Part shown: piece after piece, positions 26,701 through 41,500 of the stretch
Layout: each line of letters starts with the position of its first letter
How positions within the stretch are numbered: position 1 is the first letter of the stretch
Source of the DNA: Sinotaia quadrata
Lineage: Eukaryota > Mollusca > Gastropoda > Architaenioglossa > Viviparidae
NCBI GenBank assembly: GCA_028829895.1
Contig: CM054182.1
Span: 12,046,001-12,110,000 of the forward strand
DNA: 64,000 nt
Direction of reading: 5' to 3'
The notes under the pieces: generated by a model
Told to the model about the DNA's origin: nothing
The model's input: only the letters and a program-made list of their open reading frames with translations
Databases searched by the model: none
Program-made: the position numbers and the translations under genes

Positions 26701-29700
26701 TTCTTCTTCTTTCTGTACAAAATAAACATAATTCATGACTAGGGAAACTCATCTCTTTCTGTTTAAAATAAACACAATTCAACAATAGGGAAGCTCAATT
26801 TCCTGTTTAAAATAAACATAATACATTACAAGGAAATCCTCTCCATATCCATTAATTTCTCGCATGCTGGGACATAAGGTTCCAGACCAGGTGTTCCGAG
26901 GAATCTGCTTTCTTGGTTTGTCTGGAAATTGCCATCTGTTGGAGATCCGAGTCAATGCTTGTTGGTGTTATGCAAGGGAGGTGAACCAGTTCTACTCGCC
27001 ACAAGAGAAAAAATAGGAAGATGACTTGTTCCTAATACGCAATGTTAGGAGAAGGTTGTTCACCTGTCAAAATCTGTCACCAGAGACATCTGATGTGACT
27101 TTATTCTGATGTGTACCCACATACCTTATGAACACCTATACACAGTGGCTTGAACATCTGATGTGTAGCCACACACGTTATGAACACATATACACTGACT
27201 TGAACATCTGACGTGTACCCACACACTTATGAGCACGTGTACACCGTGACTTGAGCATCTGATGTGTACCCACACACCTTATGAACACCTATACACCGTG
27301 ACTTGAACATCTGATGTGTATCCACACACCTTATGAACACCTATATACCGTGACTTGAACATCTGATTAGAGGAGTGTCAAACATCATGCTGAGTGATGT
27401 TATTGCCGCCTCGCAAGTAGACATATTTATGAAATCTCTCATTGTTTTCTCTGATGACAAATAGTGATTTAGAACTGTAAATTATTCGATAGTGATCTCT
27501 GAGTTTTATTTGGACATTCTATTAGACAATTATTTGCAATCTGTTGTTTCACTTGTGCACCAAGTGTATTTATGTGTATTCTTGTATGGGTTGTTATATT
27601 TAATAAAAATTGTTGTTTCTTGTAACCGACTTCCTACTCGTCAATTAATCTGTGGATAGGAAGGCGGGTGGGGGGCAGAAGTATTCAAAGACGGATCAAT
27701 ACCTATCCTTCAGATAAGAAGGTCCAGTCTGAAGGAAACTTGTATTGCCGAAGAACGATTATTTATGGTGAACGTACTTAGAATAGAGGTCTGGAAGCGC
27801 CAGCCAGGTCTGCCAGATGGAAGTGGAGAAGAGTCGTCTATTTAGGGTTAAAACAAGCACAGTGACCTACCCACTTGCATTAATATGGTTATTAATTATT
27901 AAAGGCAAATATTACTAATGATAACACAGAGTGCAAAGGGACAAATAGTGCCATGTTTACACAATTAAATAGGGCACGGCAGGGTTGGACAGGTCGATCA
28001 CAGCACATAACATTTCGAAGAGACTTCTGGACTGTAAAGACTGGTCCATGTACGTGTAGCACAAGTCAAAACCTAGACTAGTGCACTTACCTGTAACAAA
28101 AGTCAGACCCTAGACTAGAGCACTCACAAGTAGCACAAGTCAGATCCTAGACTAGTGCACTCACATGTAGCACAAGTCAGACCCTAGACTAGAGCACTCA
28201 CAAGTAGCATAGCACAAGATAGACAATAGACTAGAGCACTCACATGTAGCACAAGATAGACAATAGACTAGTGCACTCACATGTAGCACAAGATAGACAA
28301 TAGACTAGTGCACTCACATGTAGCACAAGATAGACAATAGACTAGAGCACACATGTAGCACAAGTCAGATCCTAGACTAGTGCACTCACAAGTGGGATAT
28401 ACCCTAGACTAGAACAATCATATGTAGCATAAGCTAGACCCTAGACTAGTGCACTCACATGTAGCATAAGCTAGACCCTAGACTAGTGCACTCACATGGG
28501 CAGGCTAGCGTCAGCACGTGCAGACAAAGAGGTGCCGGGTCGTGATACAGAACTGCCGGGTCGTGATATGGCGCTGCCAGGTCGCTTTGCTTCGTTCATC
28601 ATGGAGGGCGGGCGGCTCACTGTGAAAATGCTGCTAACCTGAACGAAAGGAAATGCGATGGTACTAAACATGATGGTTAAAAGAAAAACATTCACGCCAT
28701 CTTAACAGTAGGAAGCTATTACTCCGAATAAAATGTTTCCCAGAATGGTTAGCAAAATATGGGGTTTAGCAAGCTATCCATGAAACTTTCGTAAGCGTAC
28801 CACAAGTGACTTACTTTTTTAACCATGAAGCTTTGTAAGCGTACCACAAGTGACTTACTTTTTTAACCATGAAGCTTTGTAAACTAAAAGTAAGGGCTCT
28901 TAGTATTTCAGTAGCTAACTGTAATACTGTTGGTACGTTTTAATCGCAAGAGGATTCGAACACTTACCATAAGAGACTTCATAATCCAAACTTAGACTGT
29001 TTCTTATACTAACTGTAAAATAGCTAAACAAATAAATTCATAAACTAATTTAAGAAAGTTTTGTAAAATAAACTTAAGTGATTTTATTAGCTGTGACACA
29101 ACTTTGTACGTCACTGATAGGAGACTTCATAAGATAACCGTAAGAAATTTGATATACCGTTAATGCGAAACTTCATAATAGCAAGAGCCTTCATAAATAA
29201 CCTTGAAAAACCTTATAAATTAAGGTTATGAGTCTTCCTAATGAAATCATTTGAACCATATAGAGTACTGTTACGAGACTGCATAAATGTGATAAACTAT
29301 TATTATGAGGCGTCAAGAGACTACCGTTATAAATTTTATTATTTACTGTTACGAGGCTTCACGAGAAAATGGTGGCCAACTTTATAAACTATTGTTGCTG
29401 TCTCATGCAGTCTTTTCAGTTTAGTGTCGTATTGCCAAACTGTCTCCGAATCATGAGACAGAGTACGAATCCACTTTTGACAAGACTTAGTTCTAATTAA
29501 GCAAACCAAATAGCATAAAATGGTTAGCACCTATACCTCTGCCCCAACCCTCTCAGCCCCCCCAATAAATAATAAAAATAATCACTAATTGTACGCTAAC
29601 ATGCAGTTGGAAAGAAACGAATACAAGTAATGACCGATGCATTCGTTTTGTTCTGTGAGTCAGAAAAAGTATCCCAGATGTGTGTCAGAAAAAGTATCCC

Positions 29701-31813
29701 AGAAGTGTGTCAGAAAAAGTATCCCAGAAGTGTGTCAGAAAAAGTATCCCAGATGTGTACTAAAAGTCGTATGCCAATGATGATAAAACCAGAATGAAAG
29801 TGACAAAAAGACATATGAAAGAAATAACAATATACTCCAATGAATGACTGATTAAAATCCCAAACCTCTGGTTTAATGTCGTTGACTGACGCCTCCCCTC
29901 TGTACTCGTGTGCTGTCTTGATGGCTTCGTCAACTCGGTTCGGTCTCTTTCGTCGCGGGCGAGCCTTGCGGAAGAGTGTCATGATGATGAAGTTGACTGG
30001 GAAGACGATCAGGTTGCTAATTACGCCAATGAAAACCTGTCAACATTGAGCAGGACTTGGGCAATAAACAGTTTCGCTGAAAGACCACTCATACAAAATT
30101 CACAGTATCTTTTCAAAAAGCAACAACCTAACATATCAACACCGTACGCACAACAAACATCATAAAGAATTGTGAACCAACATGTTACCCATACTCTCTC
30201 TCTAAATTAAGTTACAATCAGGAAAAATAGAGGCAAACAACCATATTTGTCACGGATCTTGCCCAAACTCTACCTGTTCCGGTGACAAACTGAACGGTCC
30301 AATGGTGACGCCATTCTGGTTGGAGGAGGTGGACGTGCTGTCCTTATTGTAGAACATGGCGTTGGCCAGCATACTGACGAACAGCAGACACAGGCAGCAG
30401 GACACGCGCTGCACGCGAGTAAAGCGCGACTGCGGGGGGCGTGCCACCACTGAGAACCACAGATGTCCATCGGCCAAATTTTTCCGGGTACGCTCGGCAA
30501 AGAGGTGGCTGAACTGCGTCATCTGTTCGCGGTTGGCCACTGGGATGATGCGGTCCACCTGAGCATGAAAGAAGATATCACCAACCTGAGTATGACAAAT
30601 AACACCACCAACCTGAGCATAAAAGGTAACACCACCAACCTGAGTATGACAAATAACACTACCAACCTGAATATGACAGATAACACCACAAATGTAAGCA
30701 TGAAAGATAACACCACCAACCTGAACATGAAACATCACCAACCTGGGGACGAAAGACTATGCCATCAACACAATCATGAAATGGGATGTTCTGTCAAATT
30801 AGTATTACTTACTAATCAAAATATCCGTTGCAGATGAAGAAATGAAAGAAAAGAAGTTATTTATAGCATGCTTGAAAAACATAGTACATATTAATGCTGC
30901 ATATTCAATCACGGTTTTGTTTATGTGGAATTACCGACAAGTAAGCGACTTTAAAATTAATGTCTCCATCTCTTTACTGTATAGTTGGTACTATTTGTCC
31001 CCCCCCCAGCATGGTTGAAATCTGTTACCTGTCCATCGTCTTCTTCTACGGCGAACCATTTGTCGGCGATGAAGACCCACTTCTCGTCTGTTTGCACATC
31101 ACGGACGATCATGTAGTTAAAGTACCAGCCTGCAAAGTTACCTTTCCCTGAGTTGTCGTGCCACACCCTGGCGTAGTTCAGATAGCCAAGAGGTCTGGGC
31201 CAGAACCAGAAAATATCGTTAAGGAATTTAAAAAAAACCCAACCCATTCCTCTTCGTCAAATTCCTTTTTTTGTATGTGTGTTCATGTTTGTGTGCGATT
31301 GTGCAACTGTGTATGTGTGTTTGTGTGTTTATGTGTACAAACGTCATCTGTCAAATGATTTTGCAAATGACGTACATGATGTATGAAATATTTACAGAAC
31401 AAAGGAAGACACAATTCCGACAACATTAACATTAGTTGTAATAAATACAGTACTAATTCATTTTGCAAACTTTAAACTCTAGCAGTAAATTATTACCAAG
31501 ATATCTTTGTGATCGTTTGCACAATCAATGTAAATCGAATCATCACACATATTCGTCTATCGTGAGACGGGTCACAGAACGTTAGAACACATAATGTTAC
31601 GAAACAAAAACTAAATTCTGGAGTACCTTGCGAGACCAACTGACAGCGTTTCAAATTATATGTAGGCACATTTACAGATACGGTTATATTAACGCTTACA
31701 TGACTACAATTTACAATATGTGTGAATTGGTAAACGTGTTGTAAGACTCTACACATCCAACACACGTTAACCTAGATCGTGTGCAAGACAGACATTGATT
31801 ACTCAAATGTCTG

Positions 31814-31882
<69 letters not shown>

Positions 31883-31955
31883 ATCTGTCTGTCTGTCTAT
31901 CTATCTGAATTTGAGGTAGAGGTCGCATACGCATTCACACACACAACACATACAT

Positions 31956-32018
<63 letters not shown>

Positions 32019-34369
32019 CAAGCACGATTTGACAAAACAGAACAAACATAGACATGTATAGAACACTTACCTAGGCACTCCCATCAAAAACCCGTTAGTT
32101 CCACCTCGACGGAAGATTTGACGTTTGTTGTCGCTAAACTGACGTACATCTGTTTCATCTTCTTCTCCAGAAAGGATAAAGAAAACCTGAGAAGAAATGA
32201 TTAGAAAAACAGACTTACTAACGAATTCACAATATGAGTGTTATCATAGTGGACAAGAAAATCATTAGTAAATTAATTTTCAATATCAGTGACATCACTT
32301 CATCATCATAATTTTGCAGCATAAAATTGCGACTGATCAAATGAGGAATTCAATATTATGTTTTTAATTTCAATGATATTAATTCGGAGTGTGCAGCCCC
32401 ACACCCCATTCTGTCACCACCACCTCCCCCAGAAAAATTTAAAAGATCAGAATTTGATCTCACTGATGCTAAACTTGAGCAGACATGCAATACGCTTTCA
32501 TAGTAGTTTAATAGTTTAATTTCAGTTTATTAGATTAAACATGGGCAATCAGACCAAAACACTAGTAAATTCGTGAACAGTTTAAGATTCATTGGAAAAA
32601 GTCTGGCAAAAACTCATTAGCACAATACATAGCGTAGTTAATTAATCGATCCCTTTACATCCAATTGTGAAGACACCAAACTAAGCGCCCACGACCTATG
32701 AAGTGATTGAAGACCAGTGCATGATTGCTGGAAGGTGAGAAATGAGGGAGCTGTACATAAAAGCCATCGATCTTTTAAAACTCGTTGTCTGTGGTTTTCC
32801 CACCAGTCTTCCAATTACCACCCTCCAATTTATTTAATATGAAAAAAGACATTAATATTTACTTACTTTGGAGTCAGTTCCAGCATTTCTTCTCATGCCT
32901 GTGACGACAACAATTTCATAGTAGTACTTGTCTTGAGGATCATTGTCCATCAGGGGCGCAATGCCCAGCTGAAAAGCAAAGTGAAAAACAATGTTTTTAA
33001 AGACACTAGTAGGATAAATTAATCTGGCGTCATGACAACAGTGGAAGATAATTTGACTTTTAGTTACAAGAGGTAAAGTTGCACTTAAAATTATTATGAA
33101 TTTTTTCTTATTCCTCTTAGAAAATGCATCGGTACTTGGACATCTTCAGGGTGCCACCAACTCTCGTTTTAAATTCCTCAGCCCCTCCACAAAAATATGT
33201 GGCAGAGGAGAGGTGTCTGTGCTATTTTTTAATTAAATATTATATTACTTAATGACAGTGTGACACGATCTTTGGGTACTGTATGTTTTGTAAGTACAAA
33301 AGTTAAAATAACAACTCATGAAGAGAATGTCCTAGAACTTGTTGATTTAATCTAAACCAGGCTGATGCGGATGAGTATGTTTTATTATTCAATGGTTAAG
33401 ATTTACAAAGAATGACACCAGACAATGGGCTGAGATCAAAGTTTACCTGCTGAAATAATTCTATTTTCTAATCACTTTGAATCTGAGTGTGGCTGAAGTC
33501 TGGTCATGAAAGGCGGCCGTTAGCTTAATGGGAAGAAAGCAGCCTTTCTAGAATTTCTAGAAATTCTGGGATTGCAGGAATTTTGGATTTTCCTCCTGGT
33601 TCCTGGTTTATAAACCATTATAATCATGGTAGATTCAAGAAGTCTCTACCCCAGTGTATTATTGTAAGGATACACTGCACTCTGTTAATGTATGACGGCA
33701 AGGTATGCTCAACTACATCGTGGAATTTCTGGTATAAGAAAGTTACTAGAAATTGCTACATTGTTGTTCTGCTTGAGGGAACTAATATGGTAAAGGAGCA
33801 GTTTCTAGAGATCAACGGCTCATGGAGCATTCTACAGAGTGCTAGAGGAGCATAGTGAAGATTTGACAATTCTATTGTCAAACAATAAACTTTTGACATT
33901 GTTACAAAAATGCATGAAAGACTATAGTGGCATCACCATTGACAAGGTTATGTACAAACTATTATCGCTTATTACTCTAACGCTCCATTTCTTTTCTATG
34001 ATTTATTTTGATACTAATTCGATTGCTGAATTATGCATTAGGATATAAGACTGTATAAACATTGAAATTATTCAAATGTGGTAGAAATATTGATGTCAAA
34101 TAACCATTTTATTGTATTTGTTATATATATATATATATATATTTGATTATTGATTTAATAAATTTATTGACATTTGTTTTACACATATTAATAACGATAT
34201 GTTGATGAGATAGTGTTTGGATGGGGGCTTGCTAAATATAGATTAAAGACGGATTTATCTTCTCCTTTGGTAAGAAGATTTTCACCTATGGAAATATTGT
34301 GTGATAGTAAATATTTGTTTTTAGTGTGGTGGAAGAGAGAAAAAGCTCACAGCACCCGCATATCCGCCA

Positions 34370-34400
<31 letters not shown>

Positions 34401-34437
34401 GAGTGAGAGAGAGTAGTGGTGTCTTTCTCTCTCTCAC

Positions 34438-34470
<33 letters not shown>

Positions 34471-35253
34471 GGTGTCTTCTGGAGAATTATTAATAACATA
34501 AATTAAGATTCTCATTACTTATAATTAGTTCTGGATGATTATTAATACTGCTACTAATCATAGCCAATAACCAGTGTGTCACTGTGCACACACTATAACA
34601 ATGCTTACAAAGATAAATCATGTACAATATATCTGTGCACACACTATAACAATGCTTACAAAGATAAATCATGTACAATATATCTGTGCACACACTATAA
34701 CAATGCTTACAAAGATAAATCATGTACAATATATCTGTGCACACACTATAACAATGCTTACAAAGATAAATCATGTACAAAATATCTGTGCACACACTAT
34801 AACAATGCTTACAAAGATAAACCATGTACAATATATCTGCATTTGCATACGTTTGATACGTATTCCTCAGAGTCCTATAAAGTTTCAGAAAACTTTTCAA
34901 TGTGTATTGTTGAATGTGCATTTCATGCTAGTGGAATATATTATTTTTATTTATTTTCAAAATATATAAATATTTCATTATACTTTATTTAATTAATTGC
35001 AAAGTTGTAAAATTTTATGTTTTGAACAAAAGTAGAAATATTTTAATATAAATAAGAAATGATCAAACAGAGAGTGGAAAGATGCTTTTTTAAAAAAATG
35101 CCAAAATGAGATGAAAAAGATTATAGGCTAGTAAGAAATGTAACGGTAAAAATGGAAAAGGCAACAAACGAGTGAAAGACCGCACAAAAGCAAGCACACA
35201 GGCACACGTACACATGTGGACATACACATAACACATTTTCTTTTCTTGATTAC

Positions 35254-35300
<47 letters not shown>

Positions 35301-35538
35301 GCACGCACAGAAACGCAAGAATGCACGCACACACACACGCGTGTACAAACACTCACACACACTCTTTCTCTGATTACCTTTATGCACAGACACACATAAA
35401 TATGTACACTTTTTTTTTATGCACATTACATATTTAAACTTTTCTCTTTTATCACGCACATAAAAGCTCATACATATTATTCAAACATTATTTTCTCCTC
35501 TATCTTGCCCACACTCACACATTTGCTTTCTCTATTAA

Positions 35539-35569
<31 letters not shown>

Positions 35570-38500
35570 ATGAATAAAACAATTCTATCAAAGAATGGAT
35601 AATCCTTATCACCTGTTCAATGTCCTTGTTATCCTTCCGCCGCGCCCAGATGAGAGCAAGAATATATACGATGGCAATAACTATTTCTGTAATGTACAGG
35701 GAAGGATTCTTGTAAAAATCTAAGTTGCTAAAAATATAGTTCCAGTCAAGTGTGTTAGGCACCACTACCCATCCACCAGCAAACGTGGTCAAGTGGGTAC
35801 ACAAGCACACAGTCTTCTTTGTGTCTGTTTCCTCGCTCACCTGAAATAAAGTACACAGTTTTTGCTTCATAAGTGCTCACTGCACGGAGGGCTGAATACA
35901 AAGAGAGGTTTTATTGGTCATTTGTGCTCACAGGAAATACAGTTTTTACTTCATAAGTGCTCACTGCACGGAGGGCTGAATACAAAGAGAGGTTTTATTG
36001 GTCATTTGTGCTCACAGGAAATACAGTTTTTACTTCATTAGTGCTCTCCTACAAGGAGCGCTAAAAGACATTTTTTTTACTTCATGTGGATGGGGAACTT
36101 TTAGGGTGAGGTAACAAATGCGTCAAGTATGTAGACATACAGTGTGTGAAGTAATATGTGACACTTCTGAACTTGTGTTGAGGTATTCCAGTGTGAAGTA
36201 ATATGTGACACTTCTGAACTTGTGTTGAGGTATTCTAGTGTGAAGTAATATGTGACACTTCTGAACTTGTGTTGAGGTATTCTAGTGTGAAGTAATATGT
36301 GACACTTCTGAACTTGTGTTGAGGTATTCTAGTGTGAAGTAATATGTGACACTTCTGAACTTGTGTTGAGGTATTCCAGTGTGAAGTAATATGTGACACT
36401 TCTGAACTTGTGTTGAGGTATTCCAGTGTGAAGTAATATGCGACACATCTGAACTTGTTTAGACAGAGATCTTCTAGTGTGAAATTATTTTATGACATTT
36501 CTGAACTTGTGTAAGCAGAAGGTTTCTCGTTTGAACTTACATATGACACATCTAAACTAGGATTGACAAAAGTCTTCTAGTGTGAACTTACGTATGACAC
36601 ATCTAAACTAGGATTGACAAAAGTCTTCTAGTGTGAAGTTACATATGACACTTCTTAGCTAGTATTGATAGAAGTCTTCGAGTTTGAAATTACATATGAC
36701 ACTTTTGTTCTAGTGCTGACAGAAGTCTTTTAGTGTAAAGTTGTATGGGGGCTGTTCTGATTTAGTGCAAGGAATACCAGTCTAGTGTGAGGTAAGAAAA
36801 CCCAACATTTTCGGATAATGCAAAGAGGAGATATTTTCGTAAGTTACTATCGTCTCTGAGCTAGCGTATACGGGAGACAACCTAGGGTGTGATTATAATC
36901 GCTGATGAAGTGCGATGATGTGGGTAAGGACAATCTAAGATGATATTAACAGTCATCTGAGCTAGTGTAGGACGAGAGTCTAATGCGAGGGTGCAGTCAA
37001 TCATGTTTGAACTAGTGTAGGCTAGGTCAGCCTAGAGTGAGATTACAAAGATTATTCTTTACGCTAATGTAAGTGAGACAGCCTAGAGTGAGATTGCAAA
37101 GATTATTCTTTACGCTAATGTTAAGTGAGACAGCCTAGAGTGAGATTGCAAAGATTATTCTTTACGCTAATGTTAAGTGAGACAGCCTAGAGTGATTACA
37201 GTCGAGCATTCAGAGTGCGACACACAATTGTCAAGAAAATCCTTCGAGAAAACATTTTGAGCACAATATAAGGATAGGTAAGTTTAATTAGAAAATGTTT
37301 GGAATTTGTAATTATTAATTAATGAATTAATTTATTATTATTATTAATTGCAATTTAATTATTAATATTTAAAATTTGTGTCGTTCAGAAGCCTTTTTCA
37401 GTACTACAATTGCAAAGTAATGAAAGAACAAACAATGTAAAGAATTAAGAGCAAAATAACTGTAAAACAAAGCAGCAAACGTATGTACGTTTAAACATAA
37501 AAGAAAGGTATATATTTACATATGCTCTTCAAAAGCTATGTGATACTGGTATATATTTACATAGGCTCTTCAAAGGCTATGTGATATCGGTATATATTTA
37601 CATAGGCTCTTCAAAGGCTATGTGATAACGGTATATATTTACATAGGTTCTTCAAAGGCTATGTGATATCGGAATATATTTACATAGGTTCTTCAAAGGC
37701 TATGTGATATCAGTATCGCGAAGCATAGAGGAAAATATAATCAGTGTATTGCTAAACCTTCAAAAGTTTGAAGAATAAATCATTATGAATCCAGCGAAAT
37801 GTGCGCACTTATACTGACGAAAGTAGAAATTAAAAACAATTAAACAGACGAAGAGCAGGCCTATATTACTTTTAATGTTTGTTAGTCTGTCCCTATTACT
37901 GATGTGTAAATCTAGACTGAGGCACAATAATGAACGCCAACCTGATCTAAACACCTGACGTACTAACGAGTTCACATTCTAGACCACCCTTTCTCAACCG
38001 TTTTACACTGGAGGAACCCTTGAAATATTTTCCAAGTCTCAGGGAACCCCTGCATAAAAATACTATATCTACAATGCTTATTTCTTTTTCCAATCACGAT
38101 CTCTTAGGGTAAACGTACTAGCCACCCGTTCCAGAAACCCTGGTATAGCGGAGTCTCTGATATTGCAAATGATACGAAGTGACGTGAGATTTTATAACTG
38201 TGCACTTAGCAACAATGACAAAGAAATGACATTTGAATTCATCATTAGGTCCCCACTGCCCATCACTCACTGTACAGCCAGTAGATGACCAGTCCTTTTC
38301 GCCTTTTGAGATAGAGTAGCAACCGGATGTGAAAAACCGGATTGTATAATTGGTGAATTGGACTTTCTCTGTTCCATTGGGCCAATCAGGTAGCTGTGTG
38401 CAATTAGTGATGTTCATGTTGACCTCGTCAGGAGCCAACTGGCGAATACCGATGTAAACCGTGCCGTTATAATTCCCGATCTGGTGGTTGTTCATCATTA

Positions 38501-41500
38501 ACCGGGTACAGTTAGAAGTGGTATCTAGATGTAGGAAAAATGCAGAGTGTAATCGTGTTCATTCCAATCAGGTTTTGAAATCCATCCATCCATCCATCCA
38601 TCCATCCATCCATTTTAACCTGTAAACTCCGTTTATATCCGACACATTATACTTTAATATAAAATCACACATAATTATTTAAACCGTATGCACAACGCAA
38701 AATTTAATTTCCTAATCTTACTCAGAAAGGTATAATACATAATTAGGTCAATTATTTTCCTTGCCAGTTTCTTTTCTTACTTCTCTGACCAAGTGTCAGG
38801 TTACTTGTATACACTTTTGGTAGAAGGTCTCTAGAATTTAGAGAAATGATTTCTGGAGAAAGCACCCACAATATGTCTGGTGAATGACTGTGTGAGTCTT
38901 ATCCTATCTTACCCTAAACCATTGCTCACTATACGATTGCTCACTATACTATTGCTAACTATGCCATCGCTCAAATAGCGAAAATAAGGCTAAGATTAGT
39001 GAATAAAATACAATACCATACCGCCATATACTAAATCAGAGCAGAATCTAACAATTGTTGTGCAAGTCTGTGGAGAAATAAATGAAATCCCCCCCCCAAA
39101 AAAAAAAAAATGCAATACCATACCGTCATGTACTAACTCTAAACACAATATAACAATTCAAAATATCTAAATAGACACAGAAATAAATGACCCCCACCCC
39201 AAATACAATACCATACATGTATATACTAAATCAAAGCAGAATCTACAATTCATATGCTCTAAATCTATGCAGAAATAAATGAAGCCCCCAAATCCTACTA
39301 GCACACAGGCGAACAGACAGGCAACATGCAACATAAACAGGCAAATAAGGCAGGTAATTTCTTGTGATACAAATAGGGAGCAAGAACAAAGAAAAATAAA
39401 GATAAACAAATAAACAAACAAGCAAACAACAGTAAGCAAGTAAACAAACAACAGAGAAAGAAAGAAACCAACAAAAATTCCAACAAAGCAAACGGGCAAA
39501 TAAGCAAGCACACAAACAAATTCTAAACCTCCAAGACATACATCCCACTATACTAATTTACTGCGGGAGTGATTTAATGTATCTTCACAAAAACCTATGT
39601 TTAATGACACTTACTGACCTGTATTATTAAGATCTGGTGGTACAAGGAAGGAGGCATTACAGTCATCAGTACTAGGGTCTGGAATACTGCCAAGACTAAT
39701 CACCACCACAAACTGGACATCTCGTGTGTCCGGGCACATCTCTATGTGCAGGGAAGCTCCCTCTGTCCGGATCTCAGTCTTATGCAGTTGGAACTTGTTC
39801 CATGGAGCCACCGTTGGACTTTAAAGAATCCAAAGAAAGAAAGCACATTCATAACTCTTCATAAGGATACAGCCATCAAGATCAGTGGCATAGGGTGAGG
39901 AAAACGGGTATGTATTCAACCGGCAAAACTAAGTCATAGACAGAGACGTAGGGTACAAGGTATTGTGGTATCGTCTGATTCATTTTTGAATGAAATAATG
40001 AAAGTAAAGAGGGATTGAAAGGACAAGGGCTCATGTACTTACTTGACCTTTTTGAACGACAGTTGTGGCGTCTTGGGATCCCGAGGGATGACAACTCTGA
40101 TTGGCTTGGTTGTATTCTGGACCTTAAGTTGTGAGGTGCTGTTTTCCTTGTACAGTTCAATGGTGACAAAGCGCGTGGTTGTTGGAATGTTCTTCGAGCT
40201 TTCAGTATACATATTTGCCATTCTGGAGTTCTCTGAAAACTGTGTACAATTCACAAAAAAGACAGATGTATAAATCTTTCTTAGGAACAGACATTCCTAA
40301 CTGTATAACTTTCAAAGGAAATAATGTGTAAATATTCCTTAGGAATAGACAGCTGTACAACTTTTAATAGAAATGGAAGATGTGTAGATATTCCTTAGGA
40401 ATAGACAAGTGTACAACTTTTAATTGAAATGGAAGATGTGTAAATATTCCTTAGGAATAGGTGTACAACTTTTAAAAGAAATGAAAGATGTGTAGATATT
40501 TCTTAGGAATAGACATGTGTACAACTTTAAAAAGAAATGGAAGATGTACAGAATGCTTTTGTACGAATAGGTAGAAGTCTAAAATTTCTATTTATGAGTA
40601 GGCAAATGCACAAACACTTTAAGGGATAGGCAGATGTTGAAAACTTTGTAGGAATAGACAGATAGATGTAAAAAGTATTTAGAGTAATATGGACATACAA
40701 AAAAATAGGCAAATCATTTTGGTACTATAAGTATGACATTGGGCGTTTTGGTACGGACGTTTTGGCCATTGGATGTTTATGAACTGGACGTTTGAGTTGC
40801 TGGCTATTTTGGCACTGTATATTTTAGAACTGGACATTTGAATGCTGGCTGTTTGGGTAATCTATATTTTAGAACTGGACACGTGAGTGCTGGATGTTCT
40901 GTCACTCTATATTTTAGAACTGGACATGTGAGTGCTGGATGTTCTGACACTCTATATTTTAGAACTGGACATGTGAGTGCTGGATGTTCTGGCACTCTAT
41001 ATTTTAGAACTGGACATCTGAGTGCTGGATGTCTTCGTATTGGATGTTTTGGCACTGGACGTTTTGGCATGGGACGTTTTGGCACTGGACGTTTTGGCAC
41101 GGATTGTTTTGTAATTGGACCTTTGGCGCTGGCTGTTTTGGCCACTCGGAAAGGAAAAATCTCTATCAGTATTTATGAGCAATATATCCATGAAGATTGC
41201 CACCAACCAATGTTCGAATTTTGATAACAATTAATATCCAGAGCTACAAAACAAGCGCCATTCTATCGTCTCTGCGATGATTAACACACACGTCTTGATG
41301 GTTTAATTTCATATATGATACAAACTTGTTGTTTTACCAAAGCGTCATCTTGTCTTAGCATTTGAATACAAACTTGTTTTACCAAAGCGTCATCTTGTAT
41401 TAGCATTTGAATACAAATTTGTTTTACCAAAGCGTCATCTTGTATTAGCGTTTGAATACAAACTTGTTTTACTAAAGCGTCATCTTGTATTATCATTTGA

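Noticed and set aside
34490..34992. Three overlapping open frames of 130-140 codons
   Set aside because: All are translations of the 51-bp intronic array.
38206..38271. Extension of E16 past GCT into VSDGQWGPNDEF
   Set aside because: An ideal GTGAGT donor ends the exon at 38271 and gives the right GPS spacing; the extension lacks a good donor in phase 0.
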